The notes beneath the pieces are model-generated. The model was not told where the DNA came from and did no database searches. It saw only the letters and a list, made by a program, of their open reading frames with translations. The position numbers and the translations under genes are program-made. From Elephas maximus indicus (Eukaryota; Chordata; Mammalia; Proboscidea; Elephantidae): 64,000 bases of DNA. Position 1 is the stretch's first letter, and the number at the start of each line of letters is the position of its first letter. The stretch lies in assembly GCF_024166365.1 (NCBI RefSeq), contig NC_064822.1, forward strand, positions 108,186,823 through 108,250,822, written 5' to 3'. Below are positions 49,016-60,050 of the stretch, one piece after another.

Positions 49016-50184
49016 AAATACTCTCTCCTTCCTTCTCTTTAGGTTGATGACAGATTAACTCATCTCTCAGATACAACTCCAACTTTGATAGAATTGGCCT
49101 TGCTTTCAAATATAAGCTGCTCATGATTTCTCTGAGGTAGAGAAGGAATTCTGTGTTTGCTTTTCAGAGGCAATGGTGAGGGAGCATCAGGGATGGCAAC
49201 AAACAACCCCAGGAGCAACAATCTCAGCAGGGCGTCTGATAAACCACACTGATGGGGGAATGGAGTGGACAGTAACTCCAGCCAGTGAGGGACTGGACTA
49301 TTTTGATCAGCTGCTACTAGGTATAACAGATCTACCACCTGCCGATACGCCACAGAGGGTTCGAGGTCTAGGATGAAAACACAATTTCTTCCTCAGATTC
49401 ACAAGGGAAAGAAGGACAAGGAGCCAGCCGAGTTAGGCCAGATTTTCTCTCTGTCCATTTGGCCTGAGATGGGCTCACCTTGTCAATGAAGGAAGCAAAC
49501 TTGTTGAGGTCTTGATCTGCTCCCGCTCCTGGTCTTTTACTTGCCCAAACTGAGGGTCAGTTTCTACACTGAGGGGCTACAGAAGGCTCTGGTTGATGGT
49601 CACTTCACAGATTCCACCTGGAAAGCCACCTGCACCACCAGGACCACCAAAGCCACCAGGACCACCAAAGCCACCAGGGCCACCAAAGCCATCAGGGCCA
49701 CCAAAGCCCCCAGCTCTTCCACCAAAGCCACCAGCTCTTCCACCAAAGCCCCCACCCACTCTTCTTCTACCACCTCCAAAACCACTGCCTCCTAAACAGC
49801 CCCCACTGGCACCCCCAAACCCTCCAGCCTGGGTGCTGAGTCCAGCCACACTGATAGAGATCTTCTTGGTCCCCCCAAGGCTATAGAGACTTCTGCTGCC
49901 AAAACCTCCTCCCATCATGGCACAGGCAGAAGACCCACAGCCACCCCCTCCTGAGCGGAAGCCCAGTGAGGACTTGGTGGAGCTGATCCGGCTCTGGCCT
50001 GACACCATGGCTGAGCGGCCACTGAAGCCCTGACGTGGCCACCCCCACTGGAAGACCTGCAGGACTGTCGGCTGTAGCTGGCCTGGCGACTCAATGTGGA
50101 CAGCAAGGTATTCCAAAGGCAAGGTAGACTCAGAAGCCTGGAGGAAACTCAGAAACCTTCTGAAGTTTGGGGCTGAGGATGGCC

Positions 50185-50270
50185 CTTATTTAGGGCCAGG
50201 CAGCTTTGCTGGCTATGCGGTGCCAGCCAGTTAAATGAGGTATTTATCAGCTTTGGTTTGCCTGGCAGCA
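50185..50270 (-). promoter_or_regulatory. KRT76: KRT76 pseudogene promoter relic: TATA-like box and CK-box
   Basis: TAAATAAG on the minus strand at 50185-50192 and AAACCAAA, a perfect CK-box, at 50252-50259 after CAGGC. Spacing between the two is 60 bp, as in KRT1. The promoter looks better preserved than the reading frame. Confidence 0.6.
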
Positions 50271-53200
50271 AGAGGTCAAGTCCAAAACTCAAAACACACC
50301 TTGATAATCACCCTAAATTTCCAAAGTCCTTTGTTTTCCCAGGGTTACTCACCAGAAATAAGCTTAAGTTGGGAGAGGGGCCATCCTGCAGGGCTGGACA
50401 CAGCCCCTAATCCCTGGGAGACTTACGCTTCCATCATGGGAATGACAGGTCAGCATTTCTCCTCGTCTCCTGTGTCCCTACGGCCACTCTGCAGCCCATC
50501 CGGCCTCAGCAAGTCACTGGGATAGGTGCAGAGCCTCAGCAAATGCAGGGCCCCAGGCAAGGACCTTGGGGGAGGAGAGAAAGGAAGGAGGAGGGCTGTG
50601 AGGGAGAGAAACTGATGAGAAGAAGGAGGATGCAGAGGTTAGAGAAAGTACAGGAGCTCCCTTTGGGATCCTGCCATCCAGAGAAGAGAAGATACACAAA
50701 TGAGATACACTAAGGAGCAGGTTTTCTACTACAAGTACACCTGGAACCTGGGGTCTGAGGGGTCTTGGAGGGGGAGTTAGGGTGGGGAAGGAGAAAGAGG
50801 TCAGTCTGAGAAGGCTCCCTGGAAGGAAAGAAATGAGGAGTGGCTTGAGAAGAAGTAAAGGTCACCCCAAGAACTGTGGAAGGGAGTGAGCAGTCATGAC
50901 AATGGGTATACGGGGAGAGGAAAGCTGGAAGAGGCCCACCCAGGCAGGGAAGAGGTTGTAGACCAGCAGGTCCCAGCCAGAGGGACTACTGCCTTTCTTC
51001 TTCCAGCCTCACACTAGGAAAATGAATCCAGTATTTCCAAGACCTCCTTTCTTCCCAACATGACAGACATGACCACACAACCTAGGAAGCTTGAATTCCT
51101 CACCAGTAAAATTCAAGAATCATGTGCCTTATTCCTAGGGTTGTTGAGAGGATAACACATGAGGAAAGTTCTCTGTAAAATGTAATGTGTGCTGTGGATG
51201 TTAGTTTCTCTTATAACATTCTCTTCCTCCTCCCCTTTGGCAGCAAAGACCAGCCTTTGTGACCCCAGGCTTGATGGCCCCAGCCTTGATAACCTCAGCA
51301 TTGACAACTGCAAAACCCAAGATAGTCAATGAGTGCCTACAGAGCCCACCACCCTTTTTAAATACTCCACCCGTTTCCTCTTTCAGTGTGACCTTCCCAA
51401 GTCACTCACATATAAGCTCCTGCAAAGCCCTCCCCTCATTTCTCTCACCTCCTCTCCTTTGCCCATCCCCTTACTTTCTGGCTGCTTAGCACCTGTGCCT
51501 TCACTAGGAGTGCCCAGACATCACTTTCTGTGAGCTAACTGCAGGAAGGGCCAGTTTAAGCCAGTGACAAGTTAGCCTTGGGAGAGTTCCAAAAACGCAC
51601 TCCTGTTCCCTTCAAGTACACAAAGTCATACCAGACCCTCAAGTAAAGCAGGCTAAGAAAGTGTTGGCAAGTAGAATTTCTTCCTGATCTAGCTCTCTTC
51701 CCTAGAATTAGGTTTCCTCAGGCTGCCAGACTCTCTATATGCATGTACGGAGAGATGGACAGAGAGATAGTGAAAGGGAAAACATGCATACCATACATTC
51801 ACAATAGCACACACATATAGACATTCATACTCACAAAACCACAGACATTTACCCTCTTATTTCGGTTCCCTGCCCAGAGCTATCTTCTCCACTAAGACTT
51901 TATGTCTCAGATGGGCATTCCCCTCCTTTGTCCCTTCAAAACCAACTGCCTTCCTCATTCCTCCAGGGCACTTCTTCCTGACCAAAGCATCTTGCTAATC
52001 TATGAAACCAAGATATGGTAGTTAGATCCAAACAAAGGCACAGACTGAGAGTTAGGGACCAAGGTCCTGTCCCAACTTGGCCACTGAGTCTTCCCACTGA
52101 GCTTCAGCTTCCCACTCTGAAAAATGAGGGCTTTGCACTTGAGTGGGGCTTTTCAAATTGGGCCCCACTGAAGTGCTGGGGTTAAGGAGGTTGGGGAAGA
52201 AGGAGGCAGCACTGGACGTTCTTCTGGTCTCACCTCCACCACCATCTCTCAACCCCTCCATTCTGATCTCTTAAAAGAAAGGCTCTGTTGTTTACAAGCA
52301 AGTTTGAAACTTCCTGGGCCCAGTGCCATCTGAGGTCCCCTCTCATGCTGACATTCATGACACTGAGGATAGTCAGGCCTGGGGAAGGTAAAGAGATGGG
52401 TGATTTGGTGGCTGGGAGGGGGGCAGGCTTTTAACAACACACCACATAAATCTGCTCTCTTTGCCTATTTGCCTGTGTGTGGGGCTGATCCTGACTCCAA
52501 AATCCAAATATTGCTTTGGGCTCCAAGCATAGTCTATGCCTTCAGCAAAAGAGACCCCAAGAGCCAGTGAGGAAACGTCCCTACACTGTCTTTCTGCACC
52601 CACTTATGGCTTTTAGATCCTTGCTACTAAAGGGAAAAAATACAGAATAATTGATTGGTTTCCACCCCATGACAGCTGCCAATGACCTGGCCTAGTTTGA
52701 ATGTGCTGAGAAGTCAGTTTGTATTTCACACATCAAGAACAAATTCCAAAAGATTAGGGTGGAAGTCTGGAGCTCTAATAAGGGCCCATCCCAGTTATCT
52801 CGTTCCTGGCAAATCCCACTGCTAATCCCCCGCACCTGTAGACTATAAAAGCCCAGCAGCTCTCCTCAGGCACCACTTAGGGTAAGAAACAGAGTGTGAG
52901 GCTGTCCAGGAGTCTCCATCACTGGAACTAGCCCAGACGGGCCTTTCCTGGGGGTGAGGGAATAGGTGCCCTATACAGCCTCCTCTCGGGGGCCATGAAT
53001 ATGCCTCCCAGGCTGGCACTGTGACCAAGGCCCTCTCTGCCCTCACTGGAGAATTGAAGAGGAAGAGGAGCAGTAGTTTCTTCCCTCAGGAACCTGTGGC
53101 CTCTCGGGATGCAGGGCACTCAAATATGAGCACCCAAGGCTAAGGACAGGGCTTGGCAGCTGAGGCCAGGAGACAGCAGGTGGGTGTGAGTGGTGCTGGG

Positions 53201-53639
53201 AAAGAGCCGTGCTAGTGCTAGGGCCTTCTGGGAGAGAAGCAGGTGGAGCTGAGGTAGTATGGGAGGAAACCAGGCCAGACCAGACCAGGAGGGCCTTGTC
53301 AGAGGTAGGATGGTGAAGGAAGGTGAGGGACTCAGCTCTGGTTTCCTGGGAGGACAGTGCTGCCCTGTGGTCTGCAGTAGGAGCCAGCACTGCCCCTTAA
53401 GGAACTCTTCTTGAATACCAGCTGAGCTCTGAGCCAAGTCCCTCTGAGAAGGGATCCACCTCAAGGCATTTGGAACCCAGTAAGAAAGTCTTGGGCCAGG
53501 CAGCTGCAGCCCTGAACACGGCTCAGCCCTGAAAGTGGGAGCCTCTGAAGGAATGAGGCGGCATCCTCAAAGTACCCAGACCCACCCATTCTGGAAGGCC
53601 AATAGAGTGATGCCATGGAGAACACCCTAGGCAGAGGCA

Positions 53640-53795
53640 GCTTCCAGATCCCTCTGGGCCTCCATTTAGCCAGCCGTAAAATGGAGCTGATAAACCTCTT
53701 CTCTGCCTGTTGAGTAGAGTTGTTGGGAGGATCAGGTAAGGTAAGCAGAGTTGCGTGCCTTATAAACTGAAAAGCAGATGCTCTGTGTTACCTAA
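53640..53795. repeat. MIR SINE
   Basis: CTGGGCCTCCATTTAGCCAG, CCGTAAAATGGAGCTGATAA, then GTTGTTGGGAGGATCAGGTA. Confidence 0.65.
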
Positions 53796-53799
53796 GGTA

Positions 53800-53965
53800 T
53801 TATAATAGCAGCTGCAAGTCATGGGATGTTTACCAGGTGGCAGGCTTTATATTTATCACTTCACAGACCTTTCCCCATTCAACCCTCATAGCAACCTTAT
53901 AAGCAAGGGCTTGTAGCTCCATTTTACAATTGAGTAAAACTGAGGCTCATAGAAGTTAAATAGAC
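53800..53965. repeat. MIR SINE
   Basis: TTATAATAGCAGCTGCAAGT, CAACCCTCATAGCAACCTTA, CCATTTTACAATTGAGTAAA, ACTGAGGCTCATAGAAGTTA. Confidence 0.75.
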
Positions 53966-54559
53966 TTCAGACCTCCAACCCTGTCCTGTCCCAATCTGAA
54001 GCCCACACTATGGAGGGAAGTCTCCCTGAGTGGGTGCCCACAGTGCTTTCTGTTTGTCTCTGCCCAGAGCTCAGCTCACGGAACAAGCCCTGGCTCTGAA
54101 CAATAGACTCAGAATTTGAACATGTTTGGGAAATGGAAAATGATTAAAAATAACTTCAGCAAAATCAGAGTTTATGGACTAGGGAGAAAAGGCACAAACA
54201 GGACCTGAAACTTGCCCACACGTAGTCCCCTGGAGGGCATTTTGCATTATTCCCCTAGCAAAGAGGATGGTTCATGTTGCACCATCTCTATCCTTCATGG
54301 TTAAACTCAAGGGCCTGATTTCGCAAGCTGATTGGCCAGGAGAGGGTCACAGTCTATAGCCATGGACCGCCATGACACTCAGCGTTTCATAGCTGGTAAG
54401 GTTTTCCGTCCTCCTGATGAGGTCCCAGTGTGAAGATTCCTCCTCCCTCCCCTTATTCACTCACGCAGCCACACATACTGAGCACCCCACTCTGTTCTAC
54501 ACTGTGCTGAACTCCTCTGGCTGGCACTCCCTCTGTCCTGTGGATCATGAAGACTCCTT

Positions 54560-55175
54560 TGACTTAAAACCCCTTTCCCCCAGTCTCACCTCATCTAGAG
54601 CAAGGGAAGAAAACCAAAGACCCAAAGGAAAGATTAGTCCAAATGACTGATGGACCACAAGTACTACAGCTTCCACCAGACTGAGTCCAGTACAATTAGA
54701 TGATGCCTCGCTACTACCAATGACTGTTCTGACAGGGATCACAATAGAGAGTCCTGGACAGAGCCAGAGAAAAATGTAGAACAAAATTCTAACTCACAGA
54801 AAAAGACCAGACTTACTGGGCTGACAGACAGTGAAGAAACCCCGAGAGTATGGCCCCCAGACACCCTTTTAGCTCAGTAAGGAAGTCACTCCTGAGGTTC
54901 CCCTTCAGCCAAAAATTAGACAGGCCCATAAAACAAAATGAGACCAAATGGGCACACCAGTCCAGAGTCAAGGATGGGAAGGCAGGAGAGGACAGGAAAG
55001 CCAGTAATAGCGACCCCAAGGTTAAGAAGGGGAGAGTGTTGACATGTTGTAGGATTGGCAACCAATGTCACAAAACAGTATGTGTACTAATTGTTTAATG
55101 AGAAGCTAATTTGTTCTGTAAACCTTCATCTAAAGTACAATAAAAAAAAAGAAAAAATAATAAAAATTTAAAAAA
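54560..55175 (+). repeat. Retroposon 3' end, possibly L1 3' UTR
   Basis: AAAGACCAGACTTACTGGGC, GTATGGCCCCCAGACACCCT, ATGAGAAGCTAATTTGTTCT, then TAAAGTACAATAAAAAA and an A-rich tail. It is related to 48605-49015; this copy is less eroded. The start is approximate. Confidence 0.55.
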
Positions 55176-55404
55176 TAAAACCTCTTTCCACCTTTCCCTT
55201 CCACCCTAAACCAACCAATCATTTAGGATCCAGCAAAAGGCCTAGCCCCACCATGATGTCTTATAGGACCAGTCTGGCCCCTTGAGCATTCCTGTCCTCG
55301 AGCTCCTGGGACATCCATTGTCCTCACCATGCCCACAAGTCAAATGAGAATTCTTACTTCCCTCTATCTAGTGTGGAAGCCCTTGGAGGGCAAGACTATA
55401 CCTG

Positions 55405-55406
<2 letters not shown>

Positions 55407-55434
<28 letters not shown>
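55407..55434. repeat. (CA)n microsatellite
   Basis: Fourteen CA units, uninterrupted. Confidence 0.9.
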
Positions 55435-55438
<4 letters not shown>

Positions 55439-55924
55439 CACCCAGGCAGCCTCAGACAACTTGGGAAGTTCTTGGTCCCCCCAGACAAAGTCAAGCCATA
55501 GCCTCACAAGATTACATGCCAACACATAATAACAACTGACGTTTTTGGAACACTTTCTACTTTTTAAAGCCCTTTCGCTTATCTGATCTGATAGACACTG
55601 CACATAAACACACACCCTCTTGTGACTCACAGACAAAATCATTTCACACAACCTCTGACCCCAAATAAAAATGACAAGAATATTAAGCATGACCTAGGTT
55701 TGAAGACTGATGCAGTCAGGAGGCAGATGCTGTCTCAACCTGCCCGTTGGCTTTGCTTCTGCCACAGGCATGAAAATTACAGCAGTGAGGAACAGCCCGG
55801 CCTTAGGGGTGTTTCAGCATGATGACCAAAGAACTCAGGCAGTAGTGTCCAGCCTTTATTCCCCCTCAGACTTAATTCCTCCCAAGTGAAACAACAACGG
55901 ACCAATACCCATTCAGCATCTCTC

Positions 55925-56090
55925 CATACATCCATTCATTTATTTATGCACTCAGCCATCATTTGTCAAGCACCTACTGCATCAAGCACCAGCCTACCCC
56001 ATAGGAACACGATAAGGGACAAGACACTGTCCACGGTCTGAAGGAGTTCACAGTTGTGTTAAGAGGGGCATCAGATATGGAAAACATCAT
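55925..56090. repeat. Ancient L2/L3-like interspersed repeat
   Basis: ATTCATTTATTTATGCACTC, GTCAAGCACCTACTGCATC, GGACAAGACACTGTCCAC and AGGAGTTCACAGTTGTG follow the same order as the repeat at 25090. Confidence 0.5.
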
Positions 56091-56106
56091 ACCAAAAAAA
56101 AAAAAA

Positions 56107-56148
56107 AACTCATTGCCATCGAGTCAACTCCGACTCATAGTGACCCTA
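56107..56148 (-). repeat. SINE/RTE tail fragment
   Basis: CATTGCCATCGAGTCAACTC, then CGACTCATAGTGACCCTAT, after a run of A. It abuts the RTE fragment that begins at 56149. Confidence 0.75.
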
Positions 56149-57240
56149 TTTGTTGTTGTTAGGTGCCATCTAGTCAATCCTGACTCACAGCAACCCTACG
56201 CACAACAAAACGAAATACTGCCCAGTCCTATGCCATCTTCACAATTGTTTCTGTGCTTGAGCCCATAGTTGCAGCCACTGTGTCAATCCATCACAGAGGG
56301 TCTTCCTCTTTTTCACTGACCCTCTACTTTACCAAGCACGATGTCCTTCTCCAGGGACTGATCTCTCCTGAAAACATGTCAAAAGTATGGAAGGCACGGT
56401 CTCGCCACCCTTGCTTCTAAGGAGCATTCTGGTTGTACTTCTTCTAAGACAGATTTGTTCATCCTTTAGGCAGTTCATGGTATGTTCAGTATTCTTCACC
56501 AGCACCACAATTCAAAGGCATCAATTCTTCAATCTTCCTTATTCATTCTCCAGCTTTCACATGCATATGAGTCGATTGAAAACACCATGGCTTGGGTCAG
56601 GCGCACCTTAGTCTTGAAGATGACATCTTTACTTTTCAACAATTTAAAGAGGTCTTTCGCAGCAGATTTGCCCAATGCAATGCGTCTTATGATTTCTTGA
56701 CTGCTGTTTCCATGGGTGTTGATTGTGGATTCAAGTAATAGGAAATCCTTGACAACTTCAATCTTTTCTCCATTCAGCATGATGTTGCATATTGGTCCAG
56801 TTGGGAGGATTTTTGTTTTCTTTATTTTGAAGTGTAATCCATACTGAAGGCTGTGGCCTTTGATCTTCATCAGTAAGTGCTTCAAATCCTCTTCACTTTC
56901 AGTAAGCAAGATTGTGTCATCTGCATAACACAGGTTGTTAATGAGTCTCCCTCCAATCCTGATGCCCATTCTTCTTCATAGAGCCCACCTTCTCAGGCTA
57001 TTTGCTCAGCATACAGATTGAATAGGTACGGTGAAAGGATACAGCCCTGACACACACCTTTCCTGACTTTAAGCCACGCAGTATCCCCTTGTTCTGTTCA
57101 AACGACTGGCTGTTGATCCACGTACAAATTCCTCACGAGCACAATTAAGTGTTCCAGAATTCCCATTCTCCACAATATTATCCATAATTTGTTATGATCC
57201 ACACCGTCGAATGCCTTTGCATAATCAATAAGCAACCCTA
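56149..57240 (-). mobile_element. RTE/BovB LINE 3' fragment
   Basis: The minus strand carries GIRIGGRLINNLCYADDTI (catalytic YADD kept), EDLKHLLMKIKGHSLQYGLH and NGEKIEVVKDFLLL, interrupted further downstream. It begins on the plus strand with TTGTTGTTGTTAGGTGCCAT and is cut at its 5' end inside the palm region. The target duplication is not clear. Confidence 0.9.
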
Positions 57241-57492
57241 CAGAGGAGGTAATTTGAGTGGGGTATTGAAGTATGAGTAGGAGTGGACACCATGGATGAA
57301 TCTCCTCATGATTTCCTGGGGTGGGGTGGGAGTATTTGGGAGGAATCTGAGGGTGGGGCTTCTAGGGTAATGGGAATGTCCGTCTCTTGATTTGGGTGGG
57401 TTCAGTTTGTGAAAATTCATTAAGCTAAACATTTGAGATCTGTGCTCTTTTGCATACATACATTATAGTTCAGTAAAAAGTTTTGAAATGTT

Positions 57493-57754
57493 ACAGAACC
57501 CCGCCATTTAATAAGTGGGAAGAGGAAGAGAAGGCACCAGAAGAAACTGAAAAGGCAAGATAAGGGAGGCAGCAAGAAAACAAGGAGAAAAGGACAAGAC
57601 AATGGTGTCAATGGCTTCAAAGAATTAAGAAGTGACCAAAACACACTACTTCATGGACTCTGAGGAAGTTCCTGGAGATCTGAGTCGGTGCAAGGTCAGT
57701 GGATAGCTGGAGCAGCGTCCAGGCAGCAGAGCCGGGTAAACCAATGTTCCAGCC
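57493..57754. repeat. 262-bp duplication, copy 1
   Basis: It aligns without gaps to 58821-59082 with about nine differences (roughly 96-97% identity by eye), starting ACAGAACCCCGCCATTTAAT. Copy 2 lies in the 3' UTR of the keratin pseudogene, so this copy is likely the derived one. Confidence 0.93.
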
Positions 57755-58637
57755 AGAATGAAGCATCTTCTTGCTCCATCCTAGAGAAAATGAAAACAGC
57801 CACAAGAGAGAAGACCCTGGCATTTTCTGCCTTAGATCAAACAGATCAACAAAAGACCCACCTTGAGGATTGGCAGACATGGTTAATTGGACTCCTGGGG
57901 GCTGTGGAATACCCAGAAGGGAGGTAGAGGTTACAGCCCTTGAATGATCATGTAGCATTTCCTCTGCTTGTCTGCTGAGCTAGAATTGAGATGAAATGTC
58001 AATGAAGAGGTGGAGAGGGATGAGTACATAGTCCTGGGCCAGGACTGTGAGAGAAGCTAAGTCCTCGAACTCCCCTCCTCTTGTTAGAGAGTAGGTGCAA
58101 GGATTGATTCAGCTGATGAGATTTTATGGGTTACAAGGGTTCAGAGATCAGAACGCAGCCCAAATTGCCAGTGCAGGTTTGTGGCATGAGGACTAGAACC
58201 ACAAAGGGAATGCTAAGCTGGCTGCCAGGTGTGCTGATACAAAGCTAGGAGCCAAGGGGGGATCCAGGTGCAGTTATCCAAGGATGGCTTGGAGATGAAA
58301 CAGGTGAAGCAGGTCACCAAAACGAAGAAGCCAGATGAGATATCAGACACCAGGGCAGAGAGCCATGGCTCTCAGAATGGGAAGTAGGACTCATCCTTTC
58401 TCCATCATACCTGGCTCCATGCCCAAGTCTGCCCAGAAGTCCCAGCCAACCCTCACCCCCTCTATCTATGCCTTAGGAGAGCTGAGCCCTCTGCCCCTAT
58501 CGGGTTGCTCTCTGAGAATAGAACTTTGTTATCTCCCCCTCTTCTCTTCCCGCTCCTCCTCTGCCTCTATTCCGACCAACTTTGCAGGATAATTGCAGTA
58601 AAACTCATCAACTAAAATGCAGTGATACATGCAGTAG

Positions 58638-58643
58638 TTTATT
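58638..58643 (-). terminator. Poly(A) signal of the KRT3/KRT4-like pseudogene
   Basis: AATAAA on the minus strand in CTCTAATAAACTACTGC, about 520 bp after the exon 9 stop codon. Confidence 0.6.
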
Positions 58644-58820
58644 AGAGAAGAATAAGTGGAAACCCTGCAGAGGGGAAAGGTGAGGGCAAATTCCAAACCA
58701 AGCTGAGGAGCAAGCCTGGGGGCCTGGAGGGTCTGCTATCCAAGGATGCACTTTCTGTTGGCGCTCAACACCCACAAATGGGGAAAGGAGCCCTGAGTTT
58801 TTCCTCATCCTAGAAAATGA

Positions 58821-59082
58821 ACAGAACCCCGCCATTTAATAAGTGGGAAGAGGAAGAGAAGGCACCAGAAGAAACTGAAAAGGCAAGATAAGGGAGGTAG
58901 CAAGAAAACAAGGAGAAAAGGAGAAGACGATGGTGTCAATGGCTTCAAAGAATTAAGAAATGACCAAAATACACTACTTCATGGACTCTGAGGAAGTCCC
59001 TGGAGATCTGAGTCGGTGCAAGGTCAGTGGATAGCTGGAGCAGCGTCCAGGCAGCAGAGCTGGGAAAACCAAAGTTCCAGCC
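58821..59082. repeat. 262-bp duplication, copy 2
   Basis: Partner of 57493-57754, at an offset of exactly 1,328 bp. It lies between the pseudogene stop codon and its AATAAA, that is, in the former 3' UTR. Confidence 0.93.
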
Positions 59083-59839
59083 CCACTGGTGCAGATAGCT
59101 AAGCAGATAGGGAACTGGGATGGATGGGGAGAGTTCATGGCTGGGGTAAGGAGGGGGCACAGCTCAGAATTTGGGGTAGAAGCACTGGCTGCAGCTGGTG
59201 GTGGTCTGAACAATCCTGGCTGAGGAGGAGGTGCCACTGGTTAGAGAGCTCTGGTCCGCAAGGACTTGTCTGTTGGTTGATCGGATGTTCTGGCCCCCAG
59301 CTACTCTCTGGCCCCCAACCACACTCTGGTCCCCACAGCTGGAGACACTGGACCTGCCGCCTCTGCTGTTGCAGCTGGCAGCAACGTAACCAATGGTGCT
59401 GGTGTTGTGATCCACAGCTGCAAGAAGACAGTCAGACACATCCCTGCCCGAAGGAGGGTTGGGGGTGGTAACAAGGTAGAGACAGGGAGATAGAGCAGGA
59501 TGGAGAAGGTGGAGGCGCTCAGGGCTGAGGGATGAGGAGGAAGAGGTACCCAGGAGGAAGGAACGACTTGTTCCAGGGTGTAGGAGTATTAGAGGGTAAG
59601 GTGGCCACAACAAGTGGTAAGCAGGTGAGCTCAACAGTGGCAAAGTCAGGCAAAAAGGATAGCAGTGGGTGTATTTGCCTTTTCCTCCAGCTCCAAGAGC
59701 TAAGAATGTGAGAAAATTCATAATTAACTCATTTAAAATAACCTCAGTCCTATTCTGAATCATATCTCTTATTCACCCTTTTCACCAATATTTAGTGGTA
59801 ATTAAATGGAGCGCAAATTTACTATTTAAGAAAATGGAT

Positions 59840-60050
59840 TCTGGAGCTAGACTGCCTGGGCTCAAATCCTAGCTCCACTGTTTGTTAGCTATGTGACTTA
59901 GAACAAGTTACTTAAAGTTTCTGTGTCTCAGTTTTCCCATCTGCAAAATGGGGTTCATAGAAGTACTTACTTACCTCACAGGGCTGTTGTAAAGGTTGAG
60001 TCAATGTATGTAATCAGAATAGTGTCCCGTGCATAGTGAGGTGCTTATTA
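59840..60050. repeat. MIR SINE
   Basis: A good copy: CTAGACTGCCTGGGCTCAAA, CTATGTGACTTAGAACAAG, CTCAGTTTTCCCATCTGCAA, AATGGGGTTCATAG. It lies in the intron between exons 9 and 7 of the last pseudogene. Confidence 0.85.

Larger units (their letters stand above)
39528..50094 (-). pseudogene. KRT76: Keratin 76 pseudogene (unitary, all 9 exons recognisable)
   Basis: Exon relics in gene order: 49479-50094, 47055-47274, 45540-45600, 44746-44841, 44252-44412, 42974-43098, 41131-41351, 40350-40384, 39528-40030. Identity: QFGQVKDQEREQIKT in H1 recalls QIGQVK of KRT76/KRT3; [11 protein letters not shown] in exon 5 and EECR, MSGKCQSAL and VSN in exons 7-9 favour KRT76, as does its place after KRT77. 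Lesions: the start codon is TTG (50092-50094); a frameshift near 50035; TAG at 49577-49579; a 4-nt deletion near 49505; a frameshift in exon 2; a 4-nt deletion in exon 5 (161 nt instead of 165); a 1-nt deletion in exon 6 (125 instead of 126); TAG at 41208-41210 in exon 7. Intron 5 has a GC donor. Introns persist, so it is not processed. Family role: masticatory oral epithelium (palate, gingiva). KRT3 is the alternative name. Confidence 0.88.
50271..58637. other. Intergenic region between the two keratin pseudogenes
   Basis: No gene is supported. It holds MIRs near 53640 and 53800, a retroposon 3' end at 54560, a (CA)n array, an old interspersed repeat at 55925, an RTE fragment at 56149 and one copy of a 262-bp duplication at 57493. 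The stretches 50300-53600 and 57755-58600 show nothing I can name. Confidence 0.55.

Noticed and set aside
49577-50008. KRT76 as a working gene starting at the internal Met at 50008
   Set aside because: That frame stops at 49577 before the rod, and later exons carry further stops and frameshifts.
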